From positions 248,001 through 312,000 of the forward strand of contig CANNFU010000006.1 in assembly GCA_947503965.1 (NCBI GenBank): 64,000 nucleotides of DNA, read 5' to 3'. Made by a program: the position numbers and the translations under genes. This document shows, piece by piece, positions 45,942 through 57,727 of this stretch. The DNA is from an uncultured Paracoccaceae bacterium (GTDB taxonomy: Bacteria; Pseudomonadota; Alphaproteobacteria; Rhodobacterales; Rhodobacteraceae). Positions within the stretch are counted from its first letter, which is position 1; the number at the start of each line of letters is the position of its first letter. The notes under the pieces were generated by a model, which saw nothing but the letters and a program-made list of their open reading frames with translations, was not told the origin of the DNA and did no database searches.

Positions 45942-46683
45942 TCCCATTCTTGCCACCCGCAACTTGAAAAAAAGCTTTGGCGCTTTGATCGCAACCGATG
46001 ACGTCTCCATCGATTTGAAAGCCGGAGAAATCCACGCGATTATCGGCCCGAACGGGGCAGGGAAGTCGACGCTGATCAATCAGATCTGCGGCGGGTTGCG
46101 CCCTGATTCAGGCAGTGTTGCTTTGCTGGGCTGTGACATATCGGATTACAGCACCGGCGCGCGGGCCCGTGCCGGCCTTGGCCGGACCTTTCAGATATCC
46201 GAGTTGGCGATGGAAGACAGCGTTCTTGAGAATGCGGTCCTTGGGGCTATTGGTGCCGGGGCAGGACCTTGGAAGTTCTGGAAAAGCGCACTGAAAACAC
46301 AAGGGCTGACAGACAGGGCAGAGGCCGCTTTGGCCCGTGTCGGCCTGTCCGACCAGCGCGATATGAAGGTTGCCAATCTCAGCCACGGCCAACGCAGGCA
46401 GTTAGAGGTCGCGGTGTCGCTGACCCTGTCACCCAAGGCTTTCATCATGGACGAACCAATGGCCGGCCTGGGCGCGGAAGGGTCGAAGACCATGACCGGG
46501 TTTCTGGATGGCCTGAGATCAGAGGCGCCGATCCTTTTGGTCGAACATGATATGGACGCGGTGTTTGCGCTTGCCGACAGGATCAGCGTGCTGGTCTACG
46601 GCAAGATCATTGCCACGGGTCGCGCGGATGAAATTCGTGCCAGCAAGGTTGTCCGCGAAGCCTATCTGGGGGACGCGGCATGA
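45934..46683 (+). CDS. Branched-chain-type ABC ATP-binding protein (LivG family)
   Basis: 249 residues. Walker A GPNGAGKST, signature LSHGQRRQLEVA, Walker B AFIMDEPMAGLG and H-loop VEHDMD. The LivG-type insertion after GRTFQISELAMEDSVLENAVLG is shortened. ATGA overlap with the next gene. Confidence 0.94.
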   Translation: MSDPILATRNLKKSFGALIATDDVSIDLKAGEIHAIIGPNGAGKSTLINQICGGLRPDSGSVALLGCDISDYSTGARARAGLGRTFQISELAMEDSVLENAVLGAIGAGAGPWKFWKSALKTQGLTDRAEAALARVGLSDQRDMKVANLSHGQRRQLEVAVSLTLSPKAFIMDEPMAGLGAEGSKTMTGFLDGLRSEAPILLVEHDMDAVFALADRISVLVYGKIIATGRADEIRASKVVREAYLGDAA

Positions 46684-47366
46684 GCTTTTTGTCGATCGAG
46701 GGTCTTCAGGCAACCTATGGCAGCAGCCAGGCCTTGTTCGGTGTCGATTTGTCCATGGCCGAGGGCGAAGTTACCGCGCTGATGGGGCGCAATGGCATGG
46801 GTAAATCCACCACGGTCAAGGCGATATGCCGGCTGATCCGTTCAACCGGTCAACTTCGCCTGCTTGGGCATGACCTGCATGCGCTACCCAGTCACAAGGT
46901 TGCGCGGTTGGGGGTTGGACTGGTTCCCGAAGGGCGGCGTTGCTTTGCAAATCTGACAGTACGCGAGAACTTGATCGCGGCCGCCCGTTCCGGAGACTGG
47001 ACGCTCCAAACCGTATATGATCTGTTCCCACGACTTGGGGAACGGGCCGGACAGCGCGCTGCGTCGCTGTCTGGCGGCGAACAGCAGATGTTGGCGATTG
47101 GGCGTGCGTTGATGACCAATCCACGTCTGTTGATCCTTGATGAAGCAACCGAGGGGCTTGCCCCAATCATCCGGCAGGAAATCTGGTCCGTCATCCGACG
47201 GCTAAAGCAGGATACAGGCGTCACGATACTACTAATCGACAAATCGCTAAAGGAGCTTTCATCCGTGTCGGACAAGGCCGTGATCCTGGAACGCGGAAAA
47301 ACAGTGTGGTCCGGCCGCATTGACGCGCTGACAGCGGACATCTCGGAAAAATATGTAGGCGTATGA
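46680..47366 (+). CDS. Branched-chain-type ABC ATP-binding protein (LivF family)
   Basis: 228 residues. Walker A GRNGMGKST, GLVPEGRRCFANLTVRENL, signature LSGGEQQMLAIG, Walker B LLILDEATEGLAP; the H-loop histidine is replaced by lysine in LLIDKSLKEL, where most LivF proteins have VEQ or VDQ/H, so that feature is unusual. Last transporter gene; the thioesterase gene overlaps it by 4 nt. Confidence 0.93.
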   Translation: MSFLSIEGLQATYGSSQALFGVDLSMAEGEVTALMGRNGMGKSTTVKAICRLIRSTGQLRLLGHDLHALPSHKVARLGVGLVPEGRRCFANLTVRENLIAAARSGDWTLQTVYDLFPRLGERAGQRAASLSGGEQQMLAIGRALMTNPRLLILDEATEGLAPIIRQEIWSVIRRLKQDTGVTILLIDKSLKELSSVSDKAVILERGKTVWSGRIDALTADISEKYVGV

Positions 47367-47773
47367 TGGTGTTTGAATTTCATCAAAAGGTGCTGTTCAA
47401 ACACTGCGATCCGGCGGGGATCGTTTTCTATCCGCGCTATTTCGAAATGATGAACGATTGCGTCGAGGCTTTTTTTGATCAGGCATTGGCAGCGCCATTC
47501 GAGGACATGCACAAGACCGGAGGCGTGCCGACTGCACAAATCCAGACGCGCTTTGCAGCGCCGTCTAGGCATGGCGATCACCTGATACTGCGGCTCAACA
47601 TGACCCGCGTTGGGGCCAGTTCAGCGAATTACCGTCTAACGGCACATTGCGCCGAAGAACTGAGATTTGAGACGACAGCCACGCTCGTCAACGTCAACGC
47701 CGACGGACGGCCAACGGTCTGGACCGATGACATCCGTGCAAAACTCTTAGAATTCAAGGACGATGCGCCATGA
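47363..47773 (+). CDS. Hot-dog fold acyl-CoA thioesterase (4-hydroxybenzoyl-CoA thioesterase family)
   Basis: 136 residues. The N-terminal HCDPAGIVFYPRYFEMMNDC motif has the catalytic-type Asp of the 4HBT family. ATG at 47363 or 47366. In this operon it may release CoA from the end product or rescue dead-end aminobenzoyl or related CoA esters. Overlaps the RidA-like gene by 4 nt. Confidence 0.9.
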   Translation: MMVFEFHQKVLFKHCDPAGIVFYPRYFEMMNDCVEAFFDQALAAPFEDMHKTGGVPTAQIQTRFAAPSRHGDHLILRLNMTRVGASSANYRLTAHCAEELRFETTATLVNVNADGRPTVWTDDIRAKLLEFKDDAP

Positions 47774-48165
47774 CACATCAAACCATCCATCCCAGCGGCT
47801 GGTTGCCCGCCAAAGGATATGCCAATGGCATGCTGACCAAGGAGGGGACGCTGCATATCGGCGGCCAGATCGGCTGGGACGGCGATAAGAAATTCGTAGA
47901 GGGCGGCTTCATCGCACAGATGAAACAAACCCTTCACAACATTGCGGCTATTGTGAACGCGGCCGGGGGACAGGTCAGTGATGTCACACGCCTGACATGG
48001 TTCGTCACCGACAAGTCGGAATACCTCGCGCATCAGGCCGAAGTCGGCGCTGCATATCGGGAGGTCTTCGGTAAGCACTTTCCGGCTATGTCGATGATTG
48101 TTGTCGCTGGTTTAATCGAAGATGAGGCACTGATCGAAATCGAAGCAACAGCCCATATCGGATAA
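47770..48165 (+). CDS. RidA/YjgF-family protein lacking the usual arginine
   Basis: 131 residues. RidA features: GTLHIGGQIGWDGD, QMKQTLHNIAAIVNAAGGQVSDVTRLTWFV and VFGKHFPAMSMIVVAGL. RidA deaminases carry Arg in the FPARxxVxV element; here it is Met (FPAMSM), so simple enamine or imine hydrolysis of the RidA type may not apply. It is last in the operon, and the pathway does generate an enamine, so a related deamination role is plausible with different chemistry. Confidence 0.88.
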   Translation: MTHQTIHPSGWLPAKGYANGMLTKEGTLHIGGQIGWDGDKKFVEGGFIAQMKQTLHNIAAIVNAAGGQVSDVTRLTWFVTDKSEYLAHQAEVGAAYREVFGKHFPAMSMIVVAGLIEDEALIEIEATAHIG

Positions 48166-48302
48166 ACGTGGGTGTGTTCTGCGTTTGTGACGGTACTTGA
48201 ACGCCTAACCTACGCTATCAGATCATACGGTTAATCGGATGTTGCAGCTACTACAGTCTTTCGACCACCCGTCAGTGGCCGGAACCGTGGGGCGCCGCGA
48301 CA

Positions 48303-51503
<3,201 letters not shown>

Positions 51504-51505
51504 AG

Positions 51506-51572
51506 GGACAACAGGCGTCGCACATCATGTGCGGCGCCTTCATACGGCGCCGATGCTTGTTGCCTGTTGTCC
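51506..51572 (+). other. Branched inverted-repeat structure after katG
   Basis: Outer 11-bp perfect arms 51506-51516 and 51562-51572 enclose two hairpins: CGCAC/GTGCG at 51519-51533 and GGCGCC/GGCGCC at 51533-51551 with a 7-nt loop. As RNA this would be a three-way junction starting 2 nt after the katG stop. No T-tract follows, so it is not a standard terminator; it may stabilise or end the transcript with Rho. Confidence 0.6.
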
Positions 51573-51598
51573 GACGCGGACGCAGGGCGCGCCGCATG

Positions 51599-52063
51599 TT
51601 AAGCAAGGTCGTCGCCGCTAAGCCGAAACGCCTTGCCAAAACCTCCGTTCAGATGCGCTTCGGTTGGTGTCAGTCGAAACATCAAAAAATCAGTGAAATC
51701 ATAGTAAAGCCGGGCTTTCGGGATCGCAGTCAGCCACATTTCCCTGTGTGCAGTTTTATCGGCGGCCGCCGCCGCGCAGATCAGCGTCATACGGGGGTGG
51801 GTCAATGGATCGCCCTTATCGCCCGGCTCGCCTAACAGCACCGCGCAGATGGGATTGGCTTGCAACGCTGTGGTGTGGGTGGAAAGGGTCGAAATCAGTG
51901 TCAATACAGTGCCCTGATCCGCCAGAAGCGCGACGCGCGCAATATATGGGCGACCATCGGGCATTGTGACGGCAAGCGCCCCGAAACGAGCCTGATCAAG
52001 AATGCTGCGTGCCAGCGCTCGGGCATCGTCATCGGTCGGGTTAATCGGGTCGTGCGCAGCCAT
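51599..52063 (-). CDS. Pyridoxamine 5'-phosphate oxidase-like (HugZ-type) FMN-binding protein
   Basis: 154 residues of the PPOX split-barrel. ALARSILDQARFGALAVTMPDGRPYIARVALLADQ and HPRMTLICAAA fit the family, whose members bind FMN, F420 or haem. ATG at 52063 overlaps the upstream gene stop (ATGA). Co-transcribed with the secreted protein gene. Role not known; haem-related functions would suit its place next to katG but this is weak. Confidence 0.85.
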   Translation of the reverse strand: MAAHDPINPTDDDARALARSILDQARFGALAVTMPDGRPYIARVALLADQGTVLTLISTLSTHTTALQANPICAVLLGEPGDKGDPLTHPRMTLICAAAAADKTAHREMWLTAIPKARLYYDFTDFLMFRLTPTEAHLNGGFGKAFRLSGDDLA

Positions 52064-52491
52064 CAAGCAAGGTTTGCGTCGGGGCAGTTGCGAAAATCCC
52101 GGATCGCCGGGCCGATGCCCGACAGGACAAAGCCGACCGTTGTATCGCCGGATGTAGCATAGGCGCGCATGTTGAACTCCAGTCCGTTGAGGACGTTTCC
52201 AAAACCTGTGTCGGTCACGGTCAGGCTGCGACCATCATCGCTAAGCTCATGCCGGTCGGTCTGGATCCCGATGGGGCGGTCTCCGGCAAAGGCCATGGCA
52301 AACCCGGGGGCGTCAGGCCATGCGGCGTCAGGCAGGGTGATGGTGATCGTGTATTCAGGCATGGTCGCATCATAGGTGACGGTCAGGGTGCCCTCCGCAG
52401 TCGTCTGGGTGAGGGTACAGATGGGGCTCGGCGAAAACTCCCACGCGGTGGCGGGAGAGACGAGGAGGGTGAGGGCGAGAGCGAGGCGCAT
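52063..52491 (-). CDS. Conserved secreted protein of unknown function
   Basis: 142 residues with a signal peptide (MRLALALTLLVSPATA, cleavage before WEFSPSP). The mature part is mainly beta-strand like (TLTVTYDATMPEYTITITLPD) with two cysteines (ICTL and RNCPDA) likely to form a disulfide. I recall similar roseobacter proteins carrying the misleading name excinuclease ABC subunit B; nothing here resembles UvrB. Overlaps the PPOX gene by 4 nt. Confidence 0.75.
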   Translation of the reverse strand: MRLALALTLLVSPATAWEFSPSPICTLTQTTAEGTLTVTYDATMPEYTITITLPDAAWPDAPGFAMAFAGDRPIGIQTDRHELSDDGRSLTVTDTGFGNVLNGLEFNMRAYATSGDTTVGFVLSGIGPAIRDFRNCPDANLA

Positions 52492-52630
52492 GGGGGTAAA
52501 TTAGCAGGCCATGCGGGCGGGGCAAGGTTGGGCCGGATTGGTTAACGGGCCGGACGGGACGATTTTGAAGCGCGCAACGCTGTGGGCCGCGAATCATAGG
52601 TTAATCCGTTGTTCTGTTGGGTTTTGGACG

Positions 52631-52657
52631 GTCGGCGTCGCGTCGGACATGCGTCGG
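52631..52657 (+). repeat. Dispersed repeat containing CGTCGGA units (second copy)
   Basis: Matches the minus strand of 7794-7819 with about 24 of 27 positions and one gap. Internally it repeats GCGTCGGA. Confidence 0.5.
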
Positions 52658-52738
52658 ACTTGCGTATGGCAAAATGGCGGGATTCTGCGTGTTAACGGGG
52701 CGGACGGTGGCGCAGGCGTTAACGAAGTCTGAAACGAG

Positions 52739-52759
52739 GTCCCGGATCAGGTTCGGGAC
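52739..52759 (+). repeat. Dispersed palindrome (copy 4)
   Basis: GTCCCGGA and TTCGGGAC around TCAGG, one G-T pair in the stem. Same family as 2560-2580, 6703-6723 and 6747-6765. Confidence 0.75.
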
Positions 52760-52868
52760 GATATTGGTCTTAGGCGGGCAGAGCCCAGATTGACATTGCA
52801 CGGCATATCAGTTGCAGGTGACCGTGGACGTTGTTCCGAGCTACAATACACGCTAAGGATGTGCTTAA

Positions 52869-53561
52869 TTGTCGCGAAAGGTAAACCGCAATTTGAGCAC
52901 TCTTTATCTTTTTCTTGACGAGAGCGGAAATTTCGACTTCTCGAAAAGCGGTTCAGCCTATTTCACTTTGACCAGTGTGAGCATGAGGCGACCGTTTGCC
53001 CTGCATACAAAACTTGACACGTACAAATATGACCTGATTGAGCACCTGATAAAGCCGCGCATTGAAATGGAGTATTTTCATTGCGCTGATGATAACTCAT
53101 TCGTTCGACGTAAGATGTTCGAACTTCTTGCGATGGAGTTGATGGCAAGTTCGGTCGACGCTGTTATTGTAGAGAAGCGTAAAACGGGGCCGGCGTTGCA
53201 AGCAGTAGAAGAGTTCTACCCGAAGATGCTGGGATACTTACTTCGGTATGTCTTAGAAAAGACGCCCGATGGTATCAGTGAGCTGGTGATAATCACGGAT
53301 TCAATTCCGGTTAATAAAAAGCGCCGGGCCGTCGAAAAGGCGCTCAAGCTGGTGCTTGCGAAAATGCTACCGCGTACGACGCCGTACAAAATCATGCATC
53401 ATGCCTCTCGCGCTCACTATGGGCTTCAGATCGCTGATTATCTTAATTGGGCGATCTTGCGAAGGTGGGAGCGTGGCGATGACACTGCTTATGATCAGAT
53501 CAAACACCTGATCAGAAGCGAGTTCGACATCTTCAGGACAGGTACACGGCACTATTACTAA
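52869..53561 (+). CDS. DUF3800 domain protein
   Basis: 230 residues with a TTG start. The family hallmarks are LYLFLDESGNFDF at residue 12, VIITDSIPVNKKRR and HASRAHYGLQIADYLNWA, with acidic residues arranged as in RNase H-like nucleases. The composition is visibly more AT-rich than its neighbours and it has no operon partners, suggesting transfer. DUF3800 genes are often found in mobile or defence-linked islands, but no defence gene is adjacent. Role unknown. Confidence 0.8.
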   Translation: MSRKVNRNLSTLYLFLDESGNFDFSKSGSAYFTLTSVSMRRPFALHTKLDTYKYDLIEHLIKPRIEMEYFHCADDNSFVRRKMFELLAMELMASSVDAVIVEKRKTGPALQAVEEFYPKMLGYLLRYVLEKTPDGISELVIITDSIPVNKKRRAVEKALKLVLAKMLPRTTPYKIMHHASRAHYGLQIADYLNWAILRRWERGDDTAYDQIKHLIRSEFDIFRTGTRHYY

Positions 53562-53587
53562 ATTTGACCTCCACGACTACCCGGAGG

Positions 53588-53604
53588 AGAACCCCTTGGG
53601 TTCT
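53588..53604 (+). terminator. Hairpin after the DUF3800 gene
   Basis: AGAACCC-CTT-GGGTTCT, 7-bp perfect stem, 26 nt after the stop. No T-run beyond TTGT, so a weak or Rho-assisted terminator. Confidence 0.4.
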
Positions 53605-53674
53605 TGTCATCGGGGAGGAACCTTTGATGTATACCTAACCCCGCCAGACATTTATTTCAAGTAAACAAGCTGTT

Positions 53675-55882
53675 TCACCTCTTCCCTCTTCGCTTCACGC
53701 CGCCCCTCTGCCCCGGCCTCCCCGCCGTACTCCGCCCCGCAGCCTTCTGCGCATCTCCAACCGCCTTGTCCACGGCCTGTTGCCGCGCGAGGGGGTCGTC
53801 GCTGACGACGAGGTCGACGGTCTCCAGCCGTTTGACCTCGTCCCGCAGTCGGGCGGCTTCTTCGAATTCGAGGTTCTCGGCCGCTTTGCGCATGTCGGTC
53901 CGTAGCCCGTCGAGCACGGCTTGCAGGTTCGCCCCGGCCATTGGTTTGTCGACCTTGGCGGTGACCCGGTTCATGTCCACGTCGCCCTTGTAGAGGCCGG
54001 CGAGGATATCCTCGACGTTTTTCTTGACGGTTTGCGGGGTGATCCCGTGTTCTTCGTTATAGGCCAGTTGTTTGACCCGGCGGCGCTCGGTTTCCTTCAT
54101 CGCCCGTTCCATGGAGCCGGTGATCCGGTCGGCATACATGATGACCCGGCCATCGGCGTTCCGCGCGGCGCGACCGACGGTTTGCACGAGCGAAGTTTCC
54201 GACCGCAGGAAGCCTTCCTTGTCCGCGTCTAGGATTGCGACCAGCCCGCATTCGGGGATGTCGAGCCCTTCGCGCAGCAGGTTGATACCGATCAGCACGT
54301 CGAAGGCACCAAGGCGCAGATCGCGCAGGATCTCGATCCGTTCGATCGTATCGATGTCGGAGTGCATGTAGCGGACGCGGATCCCCTGTTCGTGCATGTA
54401 TTCGGTCAGGTCTTCGGCCATGCGTTTGGTGAGCGTGGTGACCAGTGTGCGGTAGCCGTCGGCGGCGACCTTGCGGACCTCGTCCAGCAGATCGTCGACC
54501 TGCATGTCGACGGGCCGGATTTCAATCTCGGGGTCGATCAGGCCGGTGGGGCGGATGATCTGTTCGGTGAAAACGCCACCTGCCTGTTCCAGTTCCCACG
54601 CCGATGGGGTGGCTGATACGAAGACAGATTGCGGGCGCATGGCGTCCCATTCCTCGAACTTTAGCGGCCGGTTGTCCATGCAGGACGGCAGGCGGAACCC
54701 GTGCTCGGCCAGCGTGAATTTGCGCCGGTAGTCGCCTTTGTACATACCGCCGATTTGCGGGACGCTGACGTGGGATTCGTCCGCGAAAACAATGGCATGG
54801 TCGGGGATGAATTCGAAAAGCGTGGGGGGCGGTTCGCCGGGGGCGCGGCCCGTGAGGTAGCGGGAGTAGTTTTCGATGCCGTTGCAGACGCCGGTCGCTT
54901 CCAGCATCTCAAGATCGAAATTTGTGCGCTGTTCCAGACGCTGCGCCTCGAGCAGCTTGCCTTCGCTGACCAGTTGGTCGAGCCGGATGCGCAGTTCCTT
55001 TTTGATGCCCTGGATCGCCTGCTGCATCGTGGGGCGGGGGGTCACATAGTGGGAGTTTGCGTAGATGCGGATTTTCTCGAACGTGTCGGTTTTTTCGCCG
55101 GTGAGCGGGTCGAATTCGGTGATGTTTTCGAGTTCCTCGCCGAAAAAGGACAGTTTCCAGGCGCGATCGTCAAGGTGGGCGGGCCAAACCTCAAGGCTGT
55201 CGCCGCGGACACGGAAGCTGCCGCGCTGGAAGGCCTGATCGTTGCGCTTGTATTGTTGGGCGATGAGGTCGGCCATGATCTTGCGCTGGTCGTAGTCGCG
55301 GCCCACATGCAGGTCCTGCGTCATGGCCCCGTAGGTTTCGACCGAGCCGATGCCGTAGATGCAGGAGACGGAGGCGACGATGATCACGTCGTCGCGTTCA
55401 AGAAGCGCGCGGGTGGCGGAGTGGCGCATCCGGTCGATTTGTTCGTTGATCTGGGATTCTTTTTCGATGTAGGTGTCGGAGCGGGCCACATAGGCCTCTG
55501 GCTGGTAGTAGTCGTAGTAGCTGACGAAATATTCGACAGCATTGTCCGGGAAGAACCCTTTGAATTCGCCGTAAAGCTGGGCGGCCAGCGTCTTGTTGGG
55601 GGCCAGAATGATGGCGGGGCGCTGGGTTTCCTCGATCACCTTGGCCATGGTGAAAGTCTTGCCGGTGCCGGTGGCGCCTAGCAGGACCTGGTTTTGCTCG
55701 CCATCCATGACGCCCTGTGCCAGTTCGCGGATCGCAGTGGGCTGGTCGCCAGCGGGGTCGAAATCGGTGGATAATACGAACTTCTTACCACCTTCAAGCT
55801 TTTCGCGTGTCTTAATGTCCGGTGCCGGGTTGGACAGATAATAGTGAGTGTCAGCGCTTGCGTTGGATGCAGGATTTGCCAC
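53675..55882 (-). CDS. uvrB: Excinuclease ABC subunit B
   Basis: 735 residues from a GTG at 55882. It loads UvrC on damaged DNA in nucleotide excision repair. Walker A GATGTGKT, the beta-hairpin [11 protein letters not shown], helicase motifs [24 protein letters not shown] and QTVGRAARN, and the C-terminal UVR motif ([17 protein letters not shown]) are all present. The GTG is preferred over the ATG at 55918 because AAGGAG lies 10 nt before it. That site is inside an 11-bp hairpin. The C-terminal tail is longer than in E. coli (673 residues) and basic. Confidence 0.95.
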   Translation of the reverse strand: MANPASNASADTHYYLSNPAPDIKTREKLEGGKKFVLSTDFDPAGDQPTAIRELAQGVMDGEQNQVLLGATGTGKTFTMAKVIEETQRPAIILAPNKTLAAQLYGEFKGFFPDNAVEYFVSYYDYYQPEAYVARSDTYIEKESQINEQIDRMRHSATRALLERDDVIIVASVSCIYGIGSVETYGAMTQDLHVGRDYDQRKIMADLIAQQYKRNDQAFQRGSFRVRGDSLEVWPAHLDDRAWKLSFFGEELENITEFDPLTGEKTDTFEKIRIYANSHYVTPRPTMQQAIQGIKKELRIRLDQLVSEGKLLEAQRLEQRTNFDLEMLEATGVCNGIENYSRYLTGRAPGEPPPTLFEFIPDHAIVFADESHVSVPQIGGMYKGDYRRKFTLAEHGFRLPSCMDNRPLKFEEWDAMRPQSVFVSATPSAWELEQAGGVFTEQIIRPTGLIDPEIEIRPVDMQVDDLLDEVRKVAADGYRTLVTTLTKRMAEDLTEYMHEQGIRVRYMHSDIDTIERIEILRDLRLGAFDVLIGINLLREGLDIPECGLVAILDADKEGFLRSETSLVQTVGRAARNADGRVIMYADRITGSMERAMKETERRRVKQLAYNEEHGITPQTVKKNVEDILAGLYKGDVDMNRVTAKVDKPMAGANLQAVLDGLRTDMRKAAENLEFEEAARLRDEVKRLETVDLVVSDDPLARQQAVDKAVGDAQKAAGRSTAGRPGQRGGVKRRGKR

Positions 55883-55887
55883 GATCG

Positions 55888-55918
55888 ATGATCTCCTTGT
55901 GCCAATGAAGGAGATCAT
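55888..55918 (-). promoter_or_regulatory. Hairpin sequestering the uvrB ribosome site
   Basis: ATGATCTCCTT and AAGGAGATCAT are perfect 11-bp arms around a 9-nt loop. The AAGGAG of the downstream arm is the ribosome site for the GTG at 55882. Opening the stem would be needed for translation initiation, so it may be a thermosensor, a protein-binding site or a translational attenuator. Confidence 0.6.
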
Positions 55919-55969
55919 GCTTTGTAGTCAGTTTTCAACCCCGGCAGTCGAAATGTTTCCGTTTTGTCC

Positions 55970-57700
55970 CTAGGCCGCGTGACGCGAGCCGACGCCTTGT
56001 GATCGATCGTTGATGTCAAATCGAGAAACGATTTCGTTCAATGCGGCGGCTTGTTGGCGCAGGGTCTGACTGGCGACATCGGCGCTTTCGACCATGCTGG
56101 CGTTTTGCTGTGTGACTTTGTCAAGCTGGCCGACGCCCAGATTGATCTCGGCCAGTCCGCGGGATTGTTCGGTTGCGCTGGCCGCCATTTCGGACATGAG
56201 TGTGGAAATATTCACGACCCTTTCGGTGATCGCGGTGAGCGCGGCACCGGTTTCATCGACCAGCTTGACCCCGCGTTCGACCTGTTCAGTGCTGCCGCTG
56301 ATGAGGTCCTTGATCTGTTGTGCTGCTTCCGAGGAGCGCTGTGCGAGTTCGCGAACCTCTGATGCGACAACGGCGAAGCCTCGGCCAGCCTCACCGGCCC
56401 GCGCAGCCTCGACGCCCGCATTCAGCGCAAGAAGATTGGTCTGAAATGCAATGTCGTCGATCACGGATATGATTGTCGAGATTTGTCGCGATGAGCTTTC
56501 GATTTCGGACATCGCGGTGACGGTCTGCTTGACGATTTCACCGCTGGCATCCGCTTCGCTGCGCGTCCTGTGAACGATGCTTTCAACCTCTTTTGCGCCA
56601 TCTGCGGCTGTTTTGACATTGCCGGTCAATTCATCGAGGGCCGCGGCAGTTTCTTCGAGTGTTGCTGCTTGCGTTTCTGTTCTTTGTGAAAGTTCACCGG
56701 ATTGGCGCCCGATATCTTCCGATTCCTTTTGTATGAGCCGCGCATTATCCACCACGGATTGAAGCGTGTCGTGAAGTGTCAGAGAGGCGTTGTTAAAGTC
56801 GTCTTTTAACTGCCGATACTTGTCAGAAAACTGCTGGGTGATCCGTATCTTCATGTCCCCGGCCGCGAAGCTTTTGAGCCCATCGCTAAGAATAGCGATG
56901 ACCTGTTGTTGCTCTGTCTGGTCAGCTTTTGCCGTCTCTGCCGCATGCGCAGCAGCGTCCAGACCGTTTCGCATATGATCGAGGTTCCGGGCCAGCCGCC
57001 CGATTTCATCTTTGCGTTCGGTATCAGTGATGGCTGCATGATAATCGCCCGACGCGACAGACTGCATGGCTGTTTCCAGACGACGCAAAGGCTGCCCCAA
57101 AATGCGGCGCATCAGCAAGACTGCACAAGCCATCATCAACGCGAACATGAGGGACGCGATGGCAAGTTGTTGCCGTTTTTGGCTGTTTAACTGTGCCACA
57201 ATCGGTGCCGCGGTCCAACTGACAGCAATTGTGCCGACGGTCGCGCTTTCTTGTCCGAAACCGACAGGTACCACGATATCCAAACCGTTACTGATGCGTT
57301 CACCTGCGGGTGCCGCGAGCGCAGTCTGCGCGAGTGGTCGCAATGCCGCGGTAGTATGGCCATCGACACTGGTTTCGGCCAGAACCTCGCCCGCTGCTGA
57401 TAGGATCAGCGCCGCTGTCGCCCGCCCTTCGGATGCGCTGATCAGATTGTCGATCTGAGTATTCAGTTCATCACTGTTGTTGAACCGGATCGCGCCGCCA
57501 AGCCGGTTCGCGATGCTGTTGGTCGCATTGATTGCCAGATCTCTGACGCCTTCACGTGCGATGCCCGCGCTGACCTGGCTGTTTTGATAGCTGAGTGTCG
57601 CAACGAGCACCAATGTAATCAGTGCCGTGATCATCAGGCATTTTGCATAAATGGATTGCACTGATGCACCAAGTGCGCTGGTCAAATGTGAAAGCGTCAT
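55970..57700 (-). CDS. Methyl-accepting chemotaxis protein
   Basis: 576 residues. Membrane helices at about 21-38 and 179-197 enclose a 140-residue periplasmic sensor; a HAMP domain follows (about 199-251), and a second HAMP-like segment at 263-315. The signalling domain has [20 protein letters not shown] near residues 421-440. A C-terminal pentapeptide for CheR is not seen. It lies 27 nt after a gene for a secreted sensor-like protein. No che genes are in the window. Confidence 0.95.
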   Translation of the reverse strand: MTLSHLTSALGASVQSIYAKCLMITALITLVLVATLSYQNSQVSAGIAREGVRDLAINATNSIANRLGGAIRFNNSDELNTQIDNLISASEGRATAALILSAAGEVLAETSVDGHTTAALRPLAQTALAAPAGERISNGLDIVVPVGFGQESATVGTIAVSWTAAPIVAQLNSQKRQQLAIASLMFALMMACAVLLMRRILGQPLRRLETAMQSVASGDYHAAITDTERKDEIGRLARNLDHMRNGLDAAAHAAETAKADQTEQQQVIAILSDGLKSFAAGDMKIRITQQFSDKYRQLKDDFNNASLTLHDTLQSVVDNARLIQKESEDIGRQSGELSQRTETQAATLEETAAALDELTGNVKTAADGAKEVESIVHRTRSEADASGEIVKQTVTAMSEIESSSRQISTIISVIDDIAFQTNLLALNAGVEAARAGEAGRGFAVVASEVRELAQRSSEAAQQIKDLISGSTEQVERGVKLVDETGAALTAITERVVNISTLMSEMAASATEQSRGLAEINLGVGQLDKVTQQNASMVESADVASQTLRQQAAALNEIVSRFDINDRSQGVGSRHAA

Positions 57701-57727
57701 ATGAGTATCCGTTTGTAGGTTCTACGC

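Larger units (their letters stand above)
52492..52868 (+). other. Gene-free stretch of 377 bp
   Basis: No supported gene. It holds a copy of the CGTCGGA-type repeat (52631-52657), two GTTAAC-containing segments, and palindrome copy 4 (52739-52759). The first third is the promoter region of the minus-strand secreted-protein operon, the last 80 bp are the AT-richer leader of the DUF3800 gene. Confidence 0.6.

Noticed and set aside
42857..47366. Annotation as a leucine/isoleucine/valine importer
   Set aside because: It is embedded in the aminobenzoate operon with overlapping genes, so an aromatic acid is the more likely ligand; Liv-type families carry many substrates.
52063..52491. Name excinuclease ABC subunit B for the secreted protein
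   Set aside because: It has a signal peptide, 142 residues, and no helicase motif; the true uvrB is at 53675-55882.
55883..55918. ATG at 55918 as uvrB start
   Set aside because: It lies inside the hairpin and lacks its own ribosome site, whereas the GTG at 55882 is preceded by AAGGAG at 10 nt.
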